Shown in pieces: positions 22,936 through 33,944 of a DNA stretch of 64,000 nucleotides. A program made the translations under genes and the position numbers. Position 1 is the first letter of the stretch, and each line of letters starts with the position of its first letter. The DNA comes from Larix kaempferi (taxonomy: Eukaryota; Streptophyta; Pinopsida; Pinales; Pinaceae), in assembly GCA_027924585.1 (NCBI GenBank), contig BSBM01000307.1, positions 17,159,501 through 17,223,500 of the forward strand. The letters are read 5' to 3'. Under the pieces are notes generated by a model, which was not told the origin of the DNA, ran no database searches, and saw only the letters and a list, made by a program, of their open reading frames with translations.

Positions 22936-24340
22936 TTAAGTGCAATTGATAGCATTTGACTTTTTCTTACCAAAAATTATATGATAATTTATACTTGTTG
23001 AATATTGGGTTTTCAAAGATAAGAGAATCTTTTATAGGTTGTGCTTGATACAAATCACCTACGAAGATAATATCGACATTTCCAAATTATGTTGTTGGCA
23101 TATGTTTTATTTTGCATAATCGTTTGTCAATTTGGTACAAGAACGTCGAGCCGAAAAGGGATTCCTCGTATATTAGTAGAACATGAAGTTGTTGGAAGTG
23201 TTTTTTCAATGTATCCAATTTTTCATTATTTAGGGGTAGGTATTCTGATTTGTTGAAGGGCATGGAAAATGCAGAGTGTAATGTGACACCTCCTGCATTA
23301 AGTGTTGTTTTTCCCGTGTAAGCTGTTATAAGCCCCTTCATTTTTTGTGGGTCATACTTAGTTATATTATTATACATGCGTACAAGGGATTGGAATGATG
23401 CTTTTGCAGTAAAGGTTTGTCCTGTTCCTACGCCTCATGTCAAGAACAAATAAATCGGTTCATTTGGTGCATTTTTATTTTTAGTCAATATATCTTTGAC
23501 TATAGTTGCTTGTTCTTTGTTCAATTGTCTCTTGTATAAATGTTTCATTTCTAATATATGTGGTTGCTTTACAATCTAATAGGGTTTGTCGAGTGATGTT
23601 TTTAATGTTTTTATAGTATTTGACATCAACATCAATATTATATTCTTTGTATTTCTCATAATCATTGTGGAATATATCAGTACTAATTGTTTGGTTATAT
23701 TTGATTGTGTCTCTATTAAACACCTCAAAATATTTAGTTTCTAGCCTTGATTGATGCATTATCGATGTCACCCCATGCTTCACTTGTTGTATATGTGAAC
23801 ATTTGCTCATTTTTTTAATGGTACTTTGCAAGCTTAGGTATGCATTATGCCAAGTTTAATATTGTTCCTTGAAAATGATTTCATCGTGTTGATAAGAGAC
23901 ACATATCATTAATTGTTCTCTCTAATAATTATCAGGGTCGCTATGTCCACTATATCTTACATATATGATCACATATGGCATATCACTTTTTTTTATTGCC
24001 TTTTTTTGTATAACTTGATGCAAATTTTTCCAAGCATATATGTTCAATGGTTGTAGGATGCTCTAGGTACCAATCAATGATTGATGCACATATTATGTCT
24101 TCCGAATCATCTTGTTTCCGTTGCAAATCCTTTGGATTTTTCAGTATAAATGCTCGTTGGTCTTTGGGTGAAGTATTAATGAATACACATTTCCTTGAAC
24201 TAGTATTCAAAGGAAAAGATAGAACAATATATACAACTTGTTGTGCAAACATTTGTTGCAAGTTCAACAAATCTTTTCCAAGCCTATTTATTGTTTGTAT
24301 GATGCCATTCTTTTTTTTGGGTGCTCTTCTCATATATGCT
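22936..24340 (-). pseudogene. Helitron helicase, N-terminal half
   Basis: Minus-strand fragments in order: NRLGKDLLNLQQMFAQQVVY and VFINTSPKDQRAFI (the RepHel linker conserved in Helitrons), then Walker A GVGTGQTFTA (canonical GTGKT, so the lysine is lost), GLITAYTGKTTLNAGGVTLH, LLIYEESLFGS (Walker B region) and IIFVGDLYQAQPI. The last piece leads directly into the segment at 4524 once the Ty3 element is removed. Many stops are present. Confidence 0.88.
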
Positions 24341-24499
24341 TGAAAGTCGCTTTCATTGTTCTATCAGGATTTGTCATATAAGAGCTACAATATGTCGTTG
24401 TAGCATATGAATCAAGTACAAATTGGGAGTTTGTATTTGCATTCCAAACCCCTGGAATATGACGAGAAAAACTGTTTGTCCATATGTCTATAGGTCTTC

Positions 24500-25092
24500 T
24501 TTCTAGTAGTATTGGTGTTCATTTTAGACTACATTTAATGGAATTTATGTAATCCTCTTCTGTCAAAATCGAGCTCTCTAAGAAATTATCAAATGTAAAT
24601 GTGTCAACATATTTAGCAGGCTCTAAAGTATCGAAAATTAGCTTTGCATTTTTTGTTGTAATATCATTGTTAAATTTTGTTGGTTCAAGTATACTTGTTT
24701 TTCTCATTGGTGGTATGGGGAAGTTGAACCTAGAGTGGGAATTTTTATTTTCCTACAAGTTCTTGTGTGATGGTGATGTTGAATTGTTTTCAGATCATTT
24801 GCAAGTAATCTTCAATCATATGAAAAATATCTATCTACATTTTTTTCTATCTCAACATTTGTATTTTTTCCATATATTGGTGTGTCTTTTATCCATAGTA
24901 ATCCATGATCGTGTTGACTACCTCTATTTTGGAATTCAGTTACAAAGAAATAATATTTTATTTGAGTGTAGTACTTGTTATCATAAGAAGGGAGTTGTCG
25001 TAGGGAATTTAGCCTATTTCTATATTATCGTACATAAGTTACAGGGTGATTTCGTACCAATGTTTCGATTTCATTATCTTGTATTTCAATTT
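24500..25092 (-). pseudogene. Helitron Rep (HUH) domain, partial
   Basis: Minus-strand translation near 24896-24945 reads TEFQNRGSQHDHGLLWIKD, the HUH-type metal-binding motif region of Helitron Rep (HDH here), followed by PIYGKNTNVEIEKNVDRYF. Downstream (24707-24519) is RKTSILEPTKFNND and a Helitron-typical linker. The N-terminal part is missing because the sequence changes to copia integrase near 25095. Rep would nick and join DNA in rolling-circle transposition. Confidence 0.75.
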
Positions 25093-25095
25093 CAA

Positions 25096-25870
25096 ACTTG
25101 TGTGGACCTATGATAGTTACATCATTGGGAGTAATTTCATACTATGTGACTTTCATAGATGATTACTCCTAGAAGACATGGATCTATTTATTGAAGTCCA
25201 AAGAATCTGAAGAAGTTTTGAACAAGTTCAAAGAATTGAAGGCCCAGGTGGAGAACCTATCTGAAAAGAGAATACAGATTCTCGAGTCCGATAATGAGGA
25301 GAGTACACCTCATCAGAATTCAGTAATTTCTGTAAGGAAGCAGGAATCAAGAAGTAATATACAGTTCCTTACAACCCTCAACAAAATGGGGTTGCAGAAA
25401 GGAAGGATATATCTATAATGGAGGAAGTCAAATCCATGATCCATGATCAAAATATTTCGATGTTTTTATGGGCAGAAGCTTCCAGCATTGCAGTATATGT
25501 TCAGAACAAAAGTCCACATAGAATACTGAAGAATATGACTCGAGAAGAGGCCTTCACAGGTGTGAAGCCAGAAGTTGGTTATCTACGAATATTTGGTTGT
25601 CCAGTATACATTCATGTACCCAAAGAAAAGAGAACAAAGATAGAACCTTCAAGGAAGAAGGGTACAGTGAATCCTCGAAGGCATATCGAATATAGATCCC
25701 AGGTCAGAGACAGATTGAAATCAGTAGGGATGTTTCCTTTGAAGAGGAGATTTCCTTCAGAAAGGCTAGGAGATCATCCCCAGATAGTGAGGAGAAAGAA
25801 GCTCCAAAAGAAATGGAGTCATTATCCCCTCCCTCTTCATAATTTCAGAGGGAGTCGACAAATCCAGTAG
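25096..25870 (+). pseudogene. Copia integrase, partial (outer element)
   Basis: It begins LCGPMIVTSLGVISYYVTF then IDDYS, a stop, and KTWIYLLKSKESEEVLNKF. It continues after shifts with ISIMEEVKSMIHDQNISMFL and VGYLRIFGCPVYIHVPKEKR, all standard copia integrase core and C-terminal sequence. The zinc-binding N-terminus is missing. At least one stop and two frameshifts are present. Confidence 0.85.
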
Positions 25871-26039
25871 GTTCTGTAGATCCGATGGATCTAGTTGATC
25901 CAGTAGAGCCCACATATGTTCCTAGAGATATTGCTATTGGAAGGCAGAGGCCTATTTGGGATCGACATACTTTAGAGGATGCAGAAAACCATGCTGCTCC
26001 CCCAGGTACATTCAGGGAGAGCAAGAAACCTTGAAGATA

Positions 26040-27050
26040 TTCAAGATACGTAGGATTGATGTCCCACATAATTGATTCTGAGCCCTCGAGTTACGAGGAG
26101 GCTGCAAACCGTCAGGTTTGGAAAGATGCTATGATGGAAGAATATCAATCCATCATCAGGAATGACATATGGGAAGTGGTTCCAAGACCTGAAGGGAAGT
26201 CAGTTGTGAATTCCAAGTGGATCTACAAGATTAAACATGCAGTAAATGGGAGCATTGAGAAGCACAAAGTGAGATTTGTGGCTAGAGGATTCTCCCAAAA
26301 GAGGGATTTGATTATGACGAGAAATTTGATCCAGTTGCACGGTACACGATCATTAGATCAATCATAGCTCTAGCTTCAACTATGGGATGTAAACTACATC
26401 AGATGGATGTTAAAACAACTTTCCTCAATGGACTAATTGAGGAGGAAGTATAGATCGAACAACCAGAGGGCTTCAAAATTCATGGGAAGGAATCCCATGT
26501 ATGCAGACTGAATAAGGGCCTGTATGGCCTTAAGCAAGCACCACGAGCATGGTATGCCAGGATTGATGGATACTTGGTGAGCTTGGGATTCACCAAGAGC
26601 AAGTTAGACTCCAAACTTTACTACAATGTTGAGTATGGCAGACAATTGATACTAGTACTATATTTTGATGATCTATTTCTCATAGGAGATGAGAAACTTA
26701 CTTCTTAGGTTTGGAGGTGTGGCAGAGATAGGATGAGATTTTCCTAAGCTAAGGAAAATATACCATTGATATCTTGAAGAGAATTGGTATGATGGACTGT
26801 AAGTCCATGAATAAACCTATGGAGATAACCCTTAAGAATTTGAGTGACTCATATTTTGAGTCAGAGTTGATAGATCCTACCATGTACATACAGATGATTG
26901 GTTCACCGATGTATCTAGTTAATACTAGACCAGATATATGCTTTGCAATGAGTTCTCTTAGTCAGTTTATGTGTGAATCGAGACAGGTACATTCGGTTTC
27001 TACAAAGCATGTGCTAAGATATTTGCATGTCATTGTTTAATATGGATTGA
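26040..27050 (+). pseudogene. Copia reverse transcriptase (outer element)
   Basis: It opens with SEPSSYEEAANRQVWKDAMM and NDIWEVVPRPEGKSVVNSKW, then MDVKTTFLNGLIEEEV, LYGLKQAPRAWYARID and LYFDDLFLIGDE (YFDD where copia has YVDD). It has several frameshifts and an in-frame TAG near 26452. In contrast to the two complete copia copies nearby, the linker from integrase runs straight into RT without a spacer. Confidence 0.88.
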
Positions 27051-27310
27051 GATGTGATTCCTGGAGTGACATGAGATTACATGGATATACAGATTCCTAC
27101 TGGGCAGGAAGTGTCATGGAAAGAAAGAGCACCACATGGTGTTGCTTCAGTTTGGGGTCTGCAATGATTTCCCAGTGTAGAGGAAGCAATCCTCAGTAGC
27201 ATTGAGCATTGCAAAAGCAAAGTATATTGCAGCGAGTGTGGCGACATGAGAATCAGTATGGATTCAAAATATCTTTGCAGGATTGTCCGGAAAGATACTT
27301 GAGCCTACCG

Positions 27311-27315
27311 TGATT
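27311..27315. other. Target-site duplication TGATT (left)
   Basis: TGATT before the nested copia; an exact copy is at 33679-33683. Confidence 0.95.
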
Positions 27316-27927
27316 TGTTAAATTAATGTAACTTCAAATAATATTCTACTTGTACTTTATTATTGTAACTCCATCGGGGATGTTGTACCTCCGTCGGGGA
27401 TTTCATTATTATATTTGGTCATGTAAAGGTAATGAGGTTAAACCTCCATTGTAAGTTGGGTCGTTAGCACACAAGTTAATGCAATATAAGTGGTAATTGA
27501 GTCTCCCTAGAGAAGTCAGCCTAGTTAGGGTTATTGAGGCCGACCTAGCTGAGTTAAAGGTTAAGTGAAATTTAAAGTATAAATAGAGGGAGAGCTTCCC
27601 TCATTTATTCACTCAGTCATTTGTGCAATTCGCATTATAGGAGAAAGAGAGAGATCTGCGATGGAGAAGGAGGAGTGGCTTGAGTCCATAGTTTGGTATT
27701 TTTGTCTCTCTTATTTGTGAGACATATTTTTGGGGCATTGTACTTTATCTTCTATATTGAGGAATTTCTTGCTGGGTTTTCTTCCCCTTGAGGGTTTCCG
27801 AGGATAAATTGTTTTGTGCTTTGTGATTGTGCATATTTCAGAGATCCTTATTATGCTTCTATTGTGAATAATGTATTGAATGCTAATGAATTTGAAATAT
27901 AGTCTATGGTAACATATAATATTAACA
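27316..27927 (+). repeat. 5' LTR of the nested copia
   Basis: Begins TGTTAAATTAATG and ends ATTAACA. TATAAATA lies at 27579-27586, upstream of a probable transcript start. Confidence 0.93.
27579..27586 (+). promoter_or_regulatory. TATA box of the nested copia LTR
   Basis: TATAAATAGAGGG; the same TATAAATAG box occurs in the LTRs of the outer and third copia elements. Confidence 0.7.
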
Positions 27928-27939
27928 TGGTATCAGAGC
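27928..27939 (+). other. Primer binding site (initiator tRNA-Met)
   Basis: TGGTATCAGAGC directly after the LTR, the standard plant copia primer site complementary to initiator methionine tRNA. Confidence 0.95.
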
Positions 27940-27972
27940 TAACCTGAAAAGAGCAACTTTCACAAGGTAAAA

Positions 27973-27998
27973 CTCTCTCTCTCTCTCTCTCTCTCTCC
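27973..27998. repeat. CT microsatellite in the leader
   Basis: About thirteen CT units in the untranslated leader of the nested copia. The third copia lacks it at this position. Confidence 0.9.
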
Positions 27999-28351
27999 GG
28001 AAGTGAAAAATTAGGGATTCTCACAAATTTGGAATTTTGGAGTGCAATTGGCATAGGAAGGTGCGCCTCTCCAAGATCAAAATTTTGGTACCAATATTGA
28101 AATATTTGAGTGGGTAAAACTCCCGGAAAGTCAAACCCTAGTTTGAATTTGGACCAGAAACTGCAAAAAACCAAAAAATCAGAAAAAGCTAGAAACGACA
28201 GTTTAGAAATTCGCAAGTCAATTTTAAACGGTGAAAAATTGGAATCTTCAAAAACCAAGTGTACCAGCATACTTGCCTCAGTAAAGTGCATCCTTTGTTG
28301 AGTTCAATTTTTTTTTTTGAGATTATTTTTTTATTCTCTACTCCTCGGGTT

Positions 28352-29290
28352 GAGATGGGACCAAGCACCAAGCTTGATGACAAGTTGGAAGGAATAGAGA
28401 AATTCCATGCTTGGAAGTATAGGATTGGACTCATTCCAAAAGAGAATGATCTTACCAATTTTGTTAAAGAAGTTGTACCCGAACCCGAAGAAGTTGAAGC
28501 TAAGGAGAAGCAGAAGAAGGATATGATTAGGGCTATGAGGATCATAGAAGAATCCATTAAAGATCACTTGATTCCTCAAGTTTCCTCCAAGAAAACTCCA
28601 AAGGAGATGTTTGATGCCCTAACTAGAATGTATGAAGGAAGAAACATAAATCGAAACTATGAATTTGAGAGCTCAACTCAAAAGCACAAAGATGAGCCAA
28701 GGAGAATCTATCCAGGAATACTTTACAAGGGTTAATTCCCAATTCAAGGAATAACTAGAAGCTATTGGAGACACCCTTGATGAATATGAGTTGGTGATGA
28801 CTTCTCTCAATGGTCTTACTAGACCTTGGGACTACTTTATCCAGACAATGTGTGCAGGAAAATAAAGTCTACTATTCGAAGTTGTATGGGAAGAATGTGT
28901 CGAAGAAGAGGCTAGAGTGGCAAATTGAGAAGCATTACTCAAAGATGATGATCAAGATATAGCCACCCATACTGAGAGAGGAAATGGAAAAACTCATTTC
29001 AAGAAGGAGTTCCATCCTCCTAAGAAGTTTCAAAAGAATAAGAAGGGAAACTACAACGAAGAGACTACTCTTCTTTTCAATGTTTCCGTTTGATAAGATG
29101 GGACATATTGCCAAAGATTGTCCTGAGAGAAAAGAGGAAGTTAAGAAGAAGAGAAACAAAATACATCATGCTCATTTTGCCAAAGAAGAAGAAGAAGAAG
29201 AAGAAGAAGAAGGACCTCCCAGGAAGCTAGCAAAGGAAGAAATCAAAGAATATGTTTTGTAATAGTGGTGCTTCAAAGCACTCTCTCCTA
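28352..29290 (+). pseudogene. Gag and protease start of the nested copia
   Basis: ATG at 28352 (MGPSTKLDDKLEGIEKFHAW) starts a copia gag of the UBN2 type, with VSSKKTPKEMFDALTRMYEG and, after a frameshift near 28735, FTRVNSQFKE. A zinc knuckle remains as CFR then DKMGHIAKDCPERK, with a one-base loss removing one cysteine (about 29085). A GAA run near 29186-29209 encodes glutamates. The end reads FCNSGASKHS, the protease active-site loop with N for the catalytic D; the protease then stops. Confidence 0.85.
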
Positions 29291-29995
29291 TCTTGAAGAA
29301 AATGAATCCCCTTAGAAAGTTTCAGTAGGAGAATAGGAGAAGAAACATACAATCTTGATTCTGGAACTCTGATGATGGAGTAGATTTCACCATCAAACAT
29401 TCTAATAATCCTTGCAAGAAGACTAGGATCAAAAGAGATCCTACCAAACAAACAAAGATAAGCATTTGAATTGTCATTTTTTGAATGATAGTATCCAGTT
29501 GTATACACATTTATTTAGGATGTGTGTTAAAATGTTTGCAGTGATATGCATGTGATGGGTAAGTAGCCTATGGTTCTATACAACATTCCATTGCTACTTA
29601 TCTAGAGTGAAACCTCTTTGCTGACATATTGGGAGTAGTGCACGCTCTTAATAATGTCATGGTAGAGATGGAAGGCATCTAGAAAGTTACCATATGAATG
29701 TGGGATATGGATGAATGTTGTAGCATTGGATAAGATAGTGTGACTTATGTTTTTATGCATATATTTGGAAACTATGAAATGTTTCTAATCATGCTACTAA
29801 ATTTGACTTGTAGGAAAGATCATGTGTACTCTCCTACAAGAGAATAATGATGAGACTTGTTCCAAAGAACAAGTGACGATGAAATTCAAGAAGACTTATA
29901 AAATCAAGTGTAATACAAATAAAGTAAGAGTGAATCGACTATGACAAGTCGTTTCTTGAGTGGAAAATGATGTACATTACACTAGACGTATGGTG
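29291..29995 (+). other. Intron-like spacer replacing protease/integrase (nested copia)
   Basis: About 700 bp without retroelement coding where protease and integrase should be. It shares long stretches with 41700-42150 of the third copia: CAAACAAACAAAGATAAG, ATGCATGTGATGGGTAAGT, CTTATCTAGAGTGAAACCTC and a splice-acceptor-like ACTTGTAG/GAAAGATC at about 29812. Confidence 0.7.
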
Positions 29996-31240
29996 TAATT
30001 CAGAACCACAGGTGCCATCATGAAGAAGTATATGAAGAACTTGAAGCTCCTAGAGTCGCAGATGTTGTACCCTCTCCCAATGATGAGACTCCGGAAGATT
30101 ATGATATGTTGGAGCCCCAAGAACCTCCATCCATGCCTATCTCTCGCAAGAGAAACCCAGCCTGGGATCAAGAATTCATTCAAGATGCAGATAGGTATGG
30201 ATCTCCAGAAGGCTCCACAAGAGAAAGCAAGAGGCCAAAGCCATTTTACAGTTATGTGTCTTTGATGTGTGATCTTGTAGACAAAGAACCTACTTGCTTC
30301 GAAGAGGCCATTCAAAAGAACGAATGGGTATAAGCTATGATAGAAGAATACCAGTCAATAATGAAGAATGATGTGTGGGACATAGTTCCCAAACCAGAAG
30401 GTAAAAGTGTGGTATCTTCCAAATGGATATACAAGATAAAACATGCTGCAAATGGAAGTATTGAGAAATACAAAGATAGGTTTGTGGATCGAGGATTCTC
30501 TCAAAAGGAAGGAACCGATTATGAGGAAACATTTGCTCCTGTAGCAAGGTACACTTCAATTAGAACCATCATGGAACTTGCAGCCACGATGAAGTGGAAG
30601 GTACACTAGATGGATGTGAAAACAACTTTCCTGAATGGTTTTATTGAGGAGGAAGTGTACATAGAACAACCACAATGTTTTGAGGTTGACAACAAAGAGA
30701 CGCATGCCTGCAAATTGAAGAAGGATCTGTATGGGTTGAAGCAAGATCCAAGGGCTTGGTATGGAATAATTGATAGTTTTCTGACGAGATTGGGATTTAC
30801 TAAGAGGAAAGTTGATCCCAACCTTTAATTCAAGGTTATGGATGATGAACCAGTCATATTATTGCTATATGTGGATGATTTGTTCCTGACAGGTTGAGAA
30901 GAGAATCTCAGAGTGCAAAGAGAAGCTCGCTGCAGAATTCGAGATGAAAGACCTTAGCTTAATGCATTATTTTCTAGGTCTTGAGGTGTGGCAGAGCCTA
31001 GAGGGAAATTCCTTAATCAAGGGAAGTATGTAGTAGAAATATTGAAAAGATTTGATATGTTGGAGTGCAAAGCCATGGCCACACCCATGGATACCAACTT
31101 GAATTTATTATCTGATACTTCGTCAGAATTAGTGGATGTGACTCTATACATGCAAATTAGTGGGTCGCTGATGTATCTAACGAATACGAGGCCAGATATA
31201 TGCTTTGTTGTGAACACCTTGAGTTAGTATCTATTTGATC
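29996..31240 (+). pseudogene. Reverse transcriptase of the nested copia
   Basis: A proline/glutamate linker (PSPNDETPEDYDMLEPQEPP) leads to LVDKEPTCFEEAIQKNEW, NDVWDIVPKPEGKSVVSSKW, MDVKTTFLNGFIEEEVYIEQ, LYGLKQDPRAWYGIID and LLYVDDLFLTG (intact YVDD). Stops: after NEWV (30331-30333), TAG at 30607-30609 where both sister elements have CAG, TAA near 30826, and TAG at 31225-31227 where the sisters have CAG. A frameshift follows YVDD. Confidence 0.9.
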
Positions 31241-31827
31241 CCAGATGTGTTCACATTGTAAATGAAAAGCATGTGATGAGGTACCTAAAAGGTAAAATAG
31301 ATTATGGTCTCAATTATACTCAGGATCATGAGTTCAGACTGTTTGGATATACAGATCCAGATTGGGCAGGAAGTGTCTTGGATAGGAAGAGCACTTCAGG
31401 CGGTTGTTACATTCTGGGGTCAACCATGATCTCATGGCTAAGCAGGAAGCAGTACAGTGTGTCTCTCAGCACTGCAGAGGCTGAGTATATTGCATCCTGT
31501 TTTGCGAGTTGTGAAGCTATATGGCTTCAGAAGTTGTTATCAAGTCTGCTTGATCTGGATTTGGATACCACAATGATTCTATGTGATAACCACAGTTGTA
31601 TAAAGATGATAGAGAACCTCGTGTTCCATGAGAAGTCAAAACAGATAGAAATACAATATTTCTACATCCTTGATATGGTGCAAAAGGGAGCTATAAATCT
31701 CCAGTACGTGAGCACGGATGAGCAGGTTGCAGATGTGTTGACTAAGACTCTATATCGAGTGAAGTTTGAGAAATTCCGTGACAAGCTTGGTATAGTCCGA
31801 AAGGAATTCACTCAAAAGGGGGAGTAG
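31241..31827 (+). pseudogene. RNase H of the nested copia
   Basis: Long open frame MMRYLKGKIDYGLNYTQDHE, GYTDPDWAGSVLDRKSTSGG, SLSTAEAEYIASCFASCEAI, ILCDNHSCIKMIENLVFHEK and EQVADVLTKTLYRVKFEKFR. The catalytic D, E and D positions (TDPDW, EAEY, CDN) are intact. It ends with TAG at 31825 and is followed by repeats. Confidence 0.9.
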
Positions 31828-31849
31828 TGCCGATGATACTGTGGTGTAG

Positions 31850-32400
31850 TGGAATTGATCATCCATAGACAAAGATAGTCTTTAATGTTGATCTTGAGTT
31901 ATGATGGGATCGATCATCCCTAGAAAAATATTTCTTAAATAATTGTGTTGGGATCGATCGTCCCTAGATAGAGATGTCTTAAATGGTTGTGTTGGGATCA
32001 ATTGTCCCTAGACAGAGATGTCTTAAATAATTGTGTTGGGATTGATTATCCCTAGACAAAGATGTCTTAAATAATTGTGTTGGGATCGATCGTACCTAGA
32101 CAGAGATGTGTTAAATGATTGTGTTGATATCGATTGTCCCTAGACAGAGATGTCTTAAATAATTGCATTGGGATCGATTGTCCCTGGACATAGATGTCTT
32201 AAATAATTGTGTTGGGATCGATCCTACCTAGACAGAGATGTCTTAAGTGATTGTGTTGGGATTGATTGTCCATAGACAAAGATGTCTTAAATAATTGTGT
32301 TGGGATCAATCATTCCTAGACAAAGATGTCTTAAATGATTGTGTTGGGATCAATTGTCCATAGACATAGATGTCTTAAATGATTGTGGTATGATTTATCA
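31850..32400 (+). repeat. 44-bp tandem repeat array (nested copia 3' region)
   Basis: About twelve imperfect copies of a 44-base unit starting TGTTGGGATCGATCGTCCCT and ending in GTCTTAAATAATTG. It lies between the RNase H stop and the 3' LTR, within the element's 3' untranslated region. Confidence 0.9.
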
Positions 32401-32590
32401 TCCCTAGACAGAGATCCCGAGTTCCGAAAAGAAGGATAGTCTTAAATATTGATCCTTAGATTGAATCCCGAGTTCCGAAAGGAAGGATTGTCTATGAGTG
32501 TTGGACTTAATCCCTAGTTCTGTAAGGAAGGATTTTCCACGATCCCTAGTTCCAAAAGGAAGGATCATATATGTGTTACAGATTTTGATG
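32401..32590 (+). repeat. Short tandem repeat array, GAGTTCCGAAAGGAAGGAT type
   Basis: Three to four imperfect copies built on ATCCCGAGTTCCGAAAGGAA and GGAT, directly following the 44-bp array. A minisatellite with a different unit. Confidence 0.8.
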
Positions 32591-32900
32591 CTCCTGATGA
32601 TGTCCCAATACTGCAAATGAGGATGCTCCAGTGCTGCATATGATGAGGTTCCAGGATGCTCTAGTGTTGTAGATGATGAGTTTCTAGTACTGAAGATGAG
32701 GATGCTCCAGTGCTGTAGATGATGATGTTCCAGTACTGAAGATAAGGATGGTCCAGTGCTGCATATGATGATGTTCCAATACTGAAGATGAGGATGCTCT
32801 AGTGTTGCAGATGATGATGTTCTAGTACTGAAGATGAGGATTCTCCAGTGCTGCAGATGATGATACTTCAGTTTTGTACTGAAAATGATGTTGATGATGT
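32590..32900 (+). repeat. Tandem repeat array, GATGATGTTCCAGTACTGAA type
   Basis: About seven imperfect copies alternating GATGCTCCAGTGCTGCAGAT and GATGTTCCAGTACTGAAGAT, unit roughly 45 bases. It is the third consecutive array in the same 3' region. Confidence 0.85.
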
Positions 32901-33053
32901 TACAACAACTGTTCCAGTTGCTGATGATGATGTTGAAGAACTTCCAATGCTTTATAGATGTATCAAATGATGTTGTTGTTGATTCCCTCCTTTCTCCGAT
33001 GATGTTGTGTAGACTTACACATGCAGATGTTGTTTTCAGTAGAATACCCTTCT

Positions 33054-33066
33054 TATTAAGGGGGAG
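33054..33066 (+). other. Polypurine tract of the nested copia
   Basis: TTAAGGGGGAG immediately before the 3' LTR, the expected plus-strand primer. Confidence 0.85.
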
Positions 33067-33678
33067 TGCTAAATTAATGTAACTTCAAAGAATATTCTAC
33101 TTGTACTTTATTATTGTAATTCCGATGGGGATGTTTTATCTCCGTCGGGGATGTCATTATTATATTTGGTCATGTAAATGTAATGAGGTTAAACCTCCAT
33201 TGTAAGTCAGGTCGTTAGAACCCAAGTGAATGTAATATAAGTGGTAATTGAGTCACCCTAAAGAAGTTGGCCCAATTAAGGTTATTGAGACCAAACTAGC
33301 TGAGTTAAAGGTTAAGTAAAAAGTAAAGTATAAATAGAGGGATAGCTTCCCTCATTTATTCACTCACTCACTTATGCAATTCGCATTAGAGGAGAAAGAG
33401 AGAGATCTACGAAGGAGAAGGTGGAGTGGCTTGAGTCCAGAGTTTGGTATTTTTGTCTCTCCTATTTGTGAGACATATTTTTGGGGCATTGTACTTGATC
33501 ATCTATATTGAGGAAGTTCTTGTTGGGTTTTCTTCCCCTTGAGGGTTTCCCAGGATAATTGTTTTTGTGATTTGTGATTGTGCATCTTTCAAATATACTT
33601 ATTATGCTGCTATTGTGAATAATGTATTGAATGCTAATGAATTGTCAATATAGTCTATGGTAGCATATAATCTTAACA
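33067..33678 (+). repeat. 3' LTR of the nested copia
   Basis: Begins TGCTAAATTAATG, ends CTTAACA, and is the same length (612 bp) as the 5' LTR. Confidence 0.93.
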
Positions 33679-33683
33679 TGATT
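33679..33683. other. Target-site duplication TGATT (right)
   Basis: An exact copy of 27311-27315, followed by the remainder of the outer copia RNase H. Confidence 0.95.
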
Positions 33684-33944
33684 CACTGTGAAAATCAAAG
33701 TTGTGTGAAGCTTTCAGTGAATCCTGTATCTCATGACAGATCAAAACATCTGGAGATCAAGTACCAGTATATCATAGATATGGTACAAAGAGGAGCAGTT
33801 CAACTCTAGTACATCCCGATGGATGAACAGATTGCATACATTCTCACCAAGCCTCTTTCTAGAGTGAAGTTCGCGTACTTCCGTGAAAGACTTGGAGTAT
33901 TGGAGAATGGTTTCCTCAGTGAGAGGGAGTGCTCATAGTCCCAA

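Larger units (their letters stand above)
3015..25092 (-). mobile_element. Degenerate Helitron (Rep-helicase-EEP), split by a Ty3 insertion
   Basis: Reading the minus strand from 25092 gives a Rep HUH-type motif, a linker typical of Helitron RepHel proteins, and a Pif1-like helicase with Walker A. The frame breaks at the Ty3 element (4525-22930) and resumes at 4524 with the rest of the helicase, then an EEP endonuclease. The two halves join at the CATAG target duplication in the middle of the helicase. Helitrons move by rolling-circle replication using Rep and helicase. An EEP domain after the helicase is the layout known for Helentron/Helitron2-type elements. Both termini are unidentified, and the right end abuts a truncated copia element near 25095. 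Stops and frameshifts throughout show it is dead. Confidence 0.8.
27316..33678 (+). mobile_element. Complete copia element nested in the outer copia, lacking integrase
   Basis: LTRs of 612 bp at both ends (27316-27927, 33067-33678), primer site, gag, an intron-like spacer, RT-RNase H, tandem repeats and a purine tract. The flanking TGATT duplications are perfect. In the first roughly 120 LTR bases I count about nine differences between the two LTRs. Protease is only started and integrase is absent, so it depended on a partner. Confidence 0.93.
27050..33939 (+). pseudogene. Copia RNase H, split by the nested copia
   Basis: The first part (to 27315) includes GYTDSYWAGSVMERKSTTW-like sequence and GLSGKILEPTVI. 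The second part from 33684 gives CENQSCVKLSVNPVSHDRSK, DMVQRGAVQL, a TAG (33807-33809), and VKFAYFRERLGVLENG, ending about 33939. The two parts join at the TGATT duplication. This is the last domain of a copia polyprotein. Confidence 0.85.

Noticed and set aside
31850-32900. CRISPR-like array
   Set aside because: Units are contiguous and imperfect with no unique spacers, and lie in the 3' region of a copia element.
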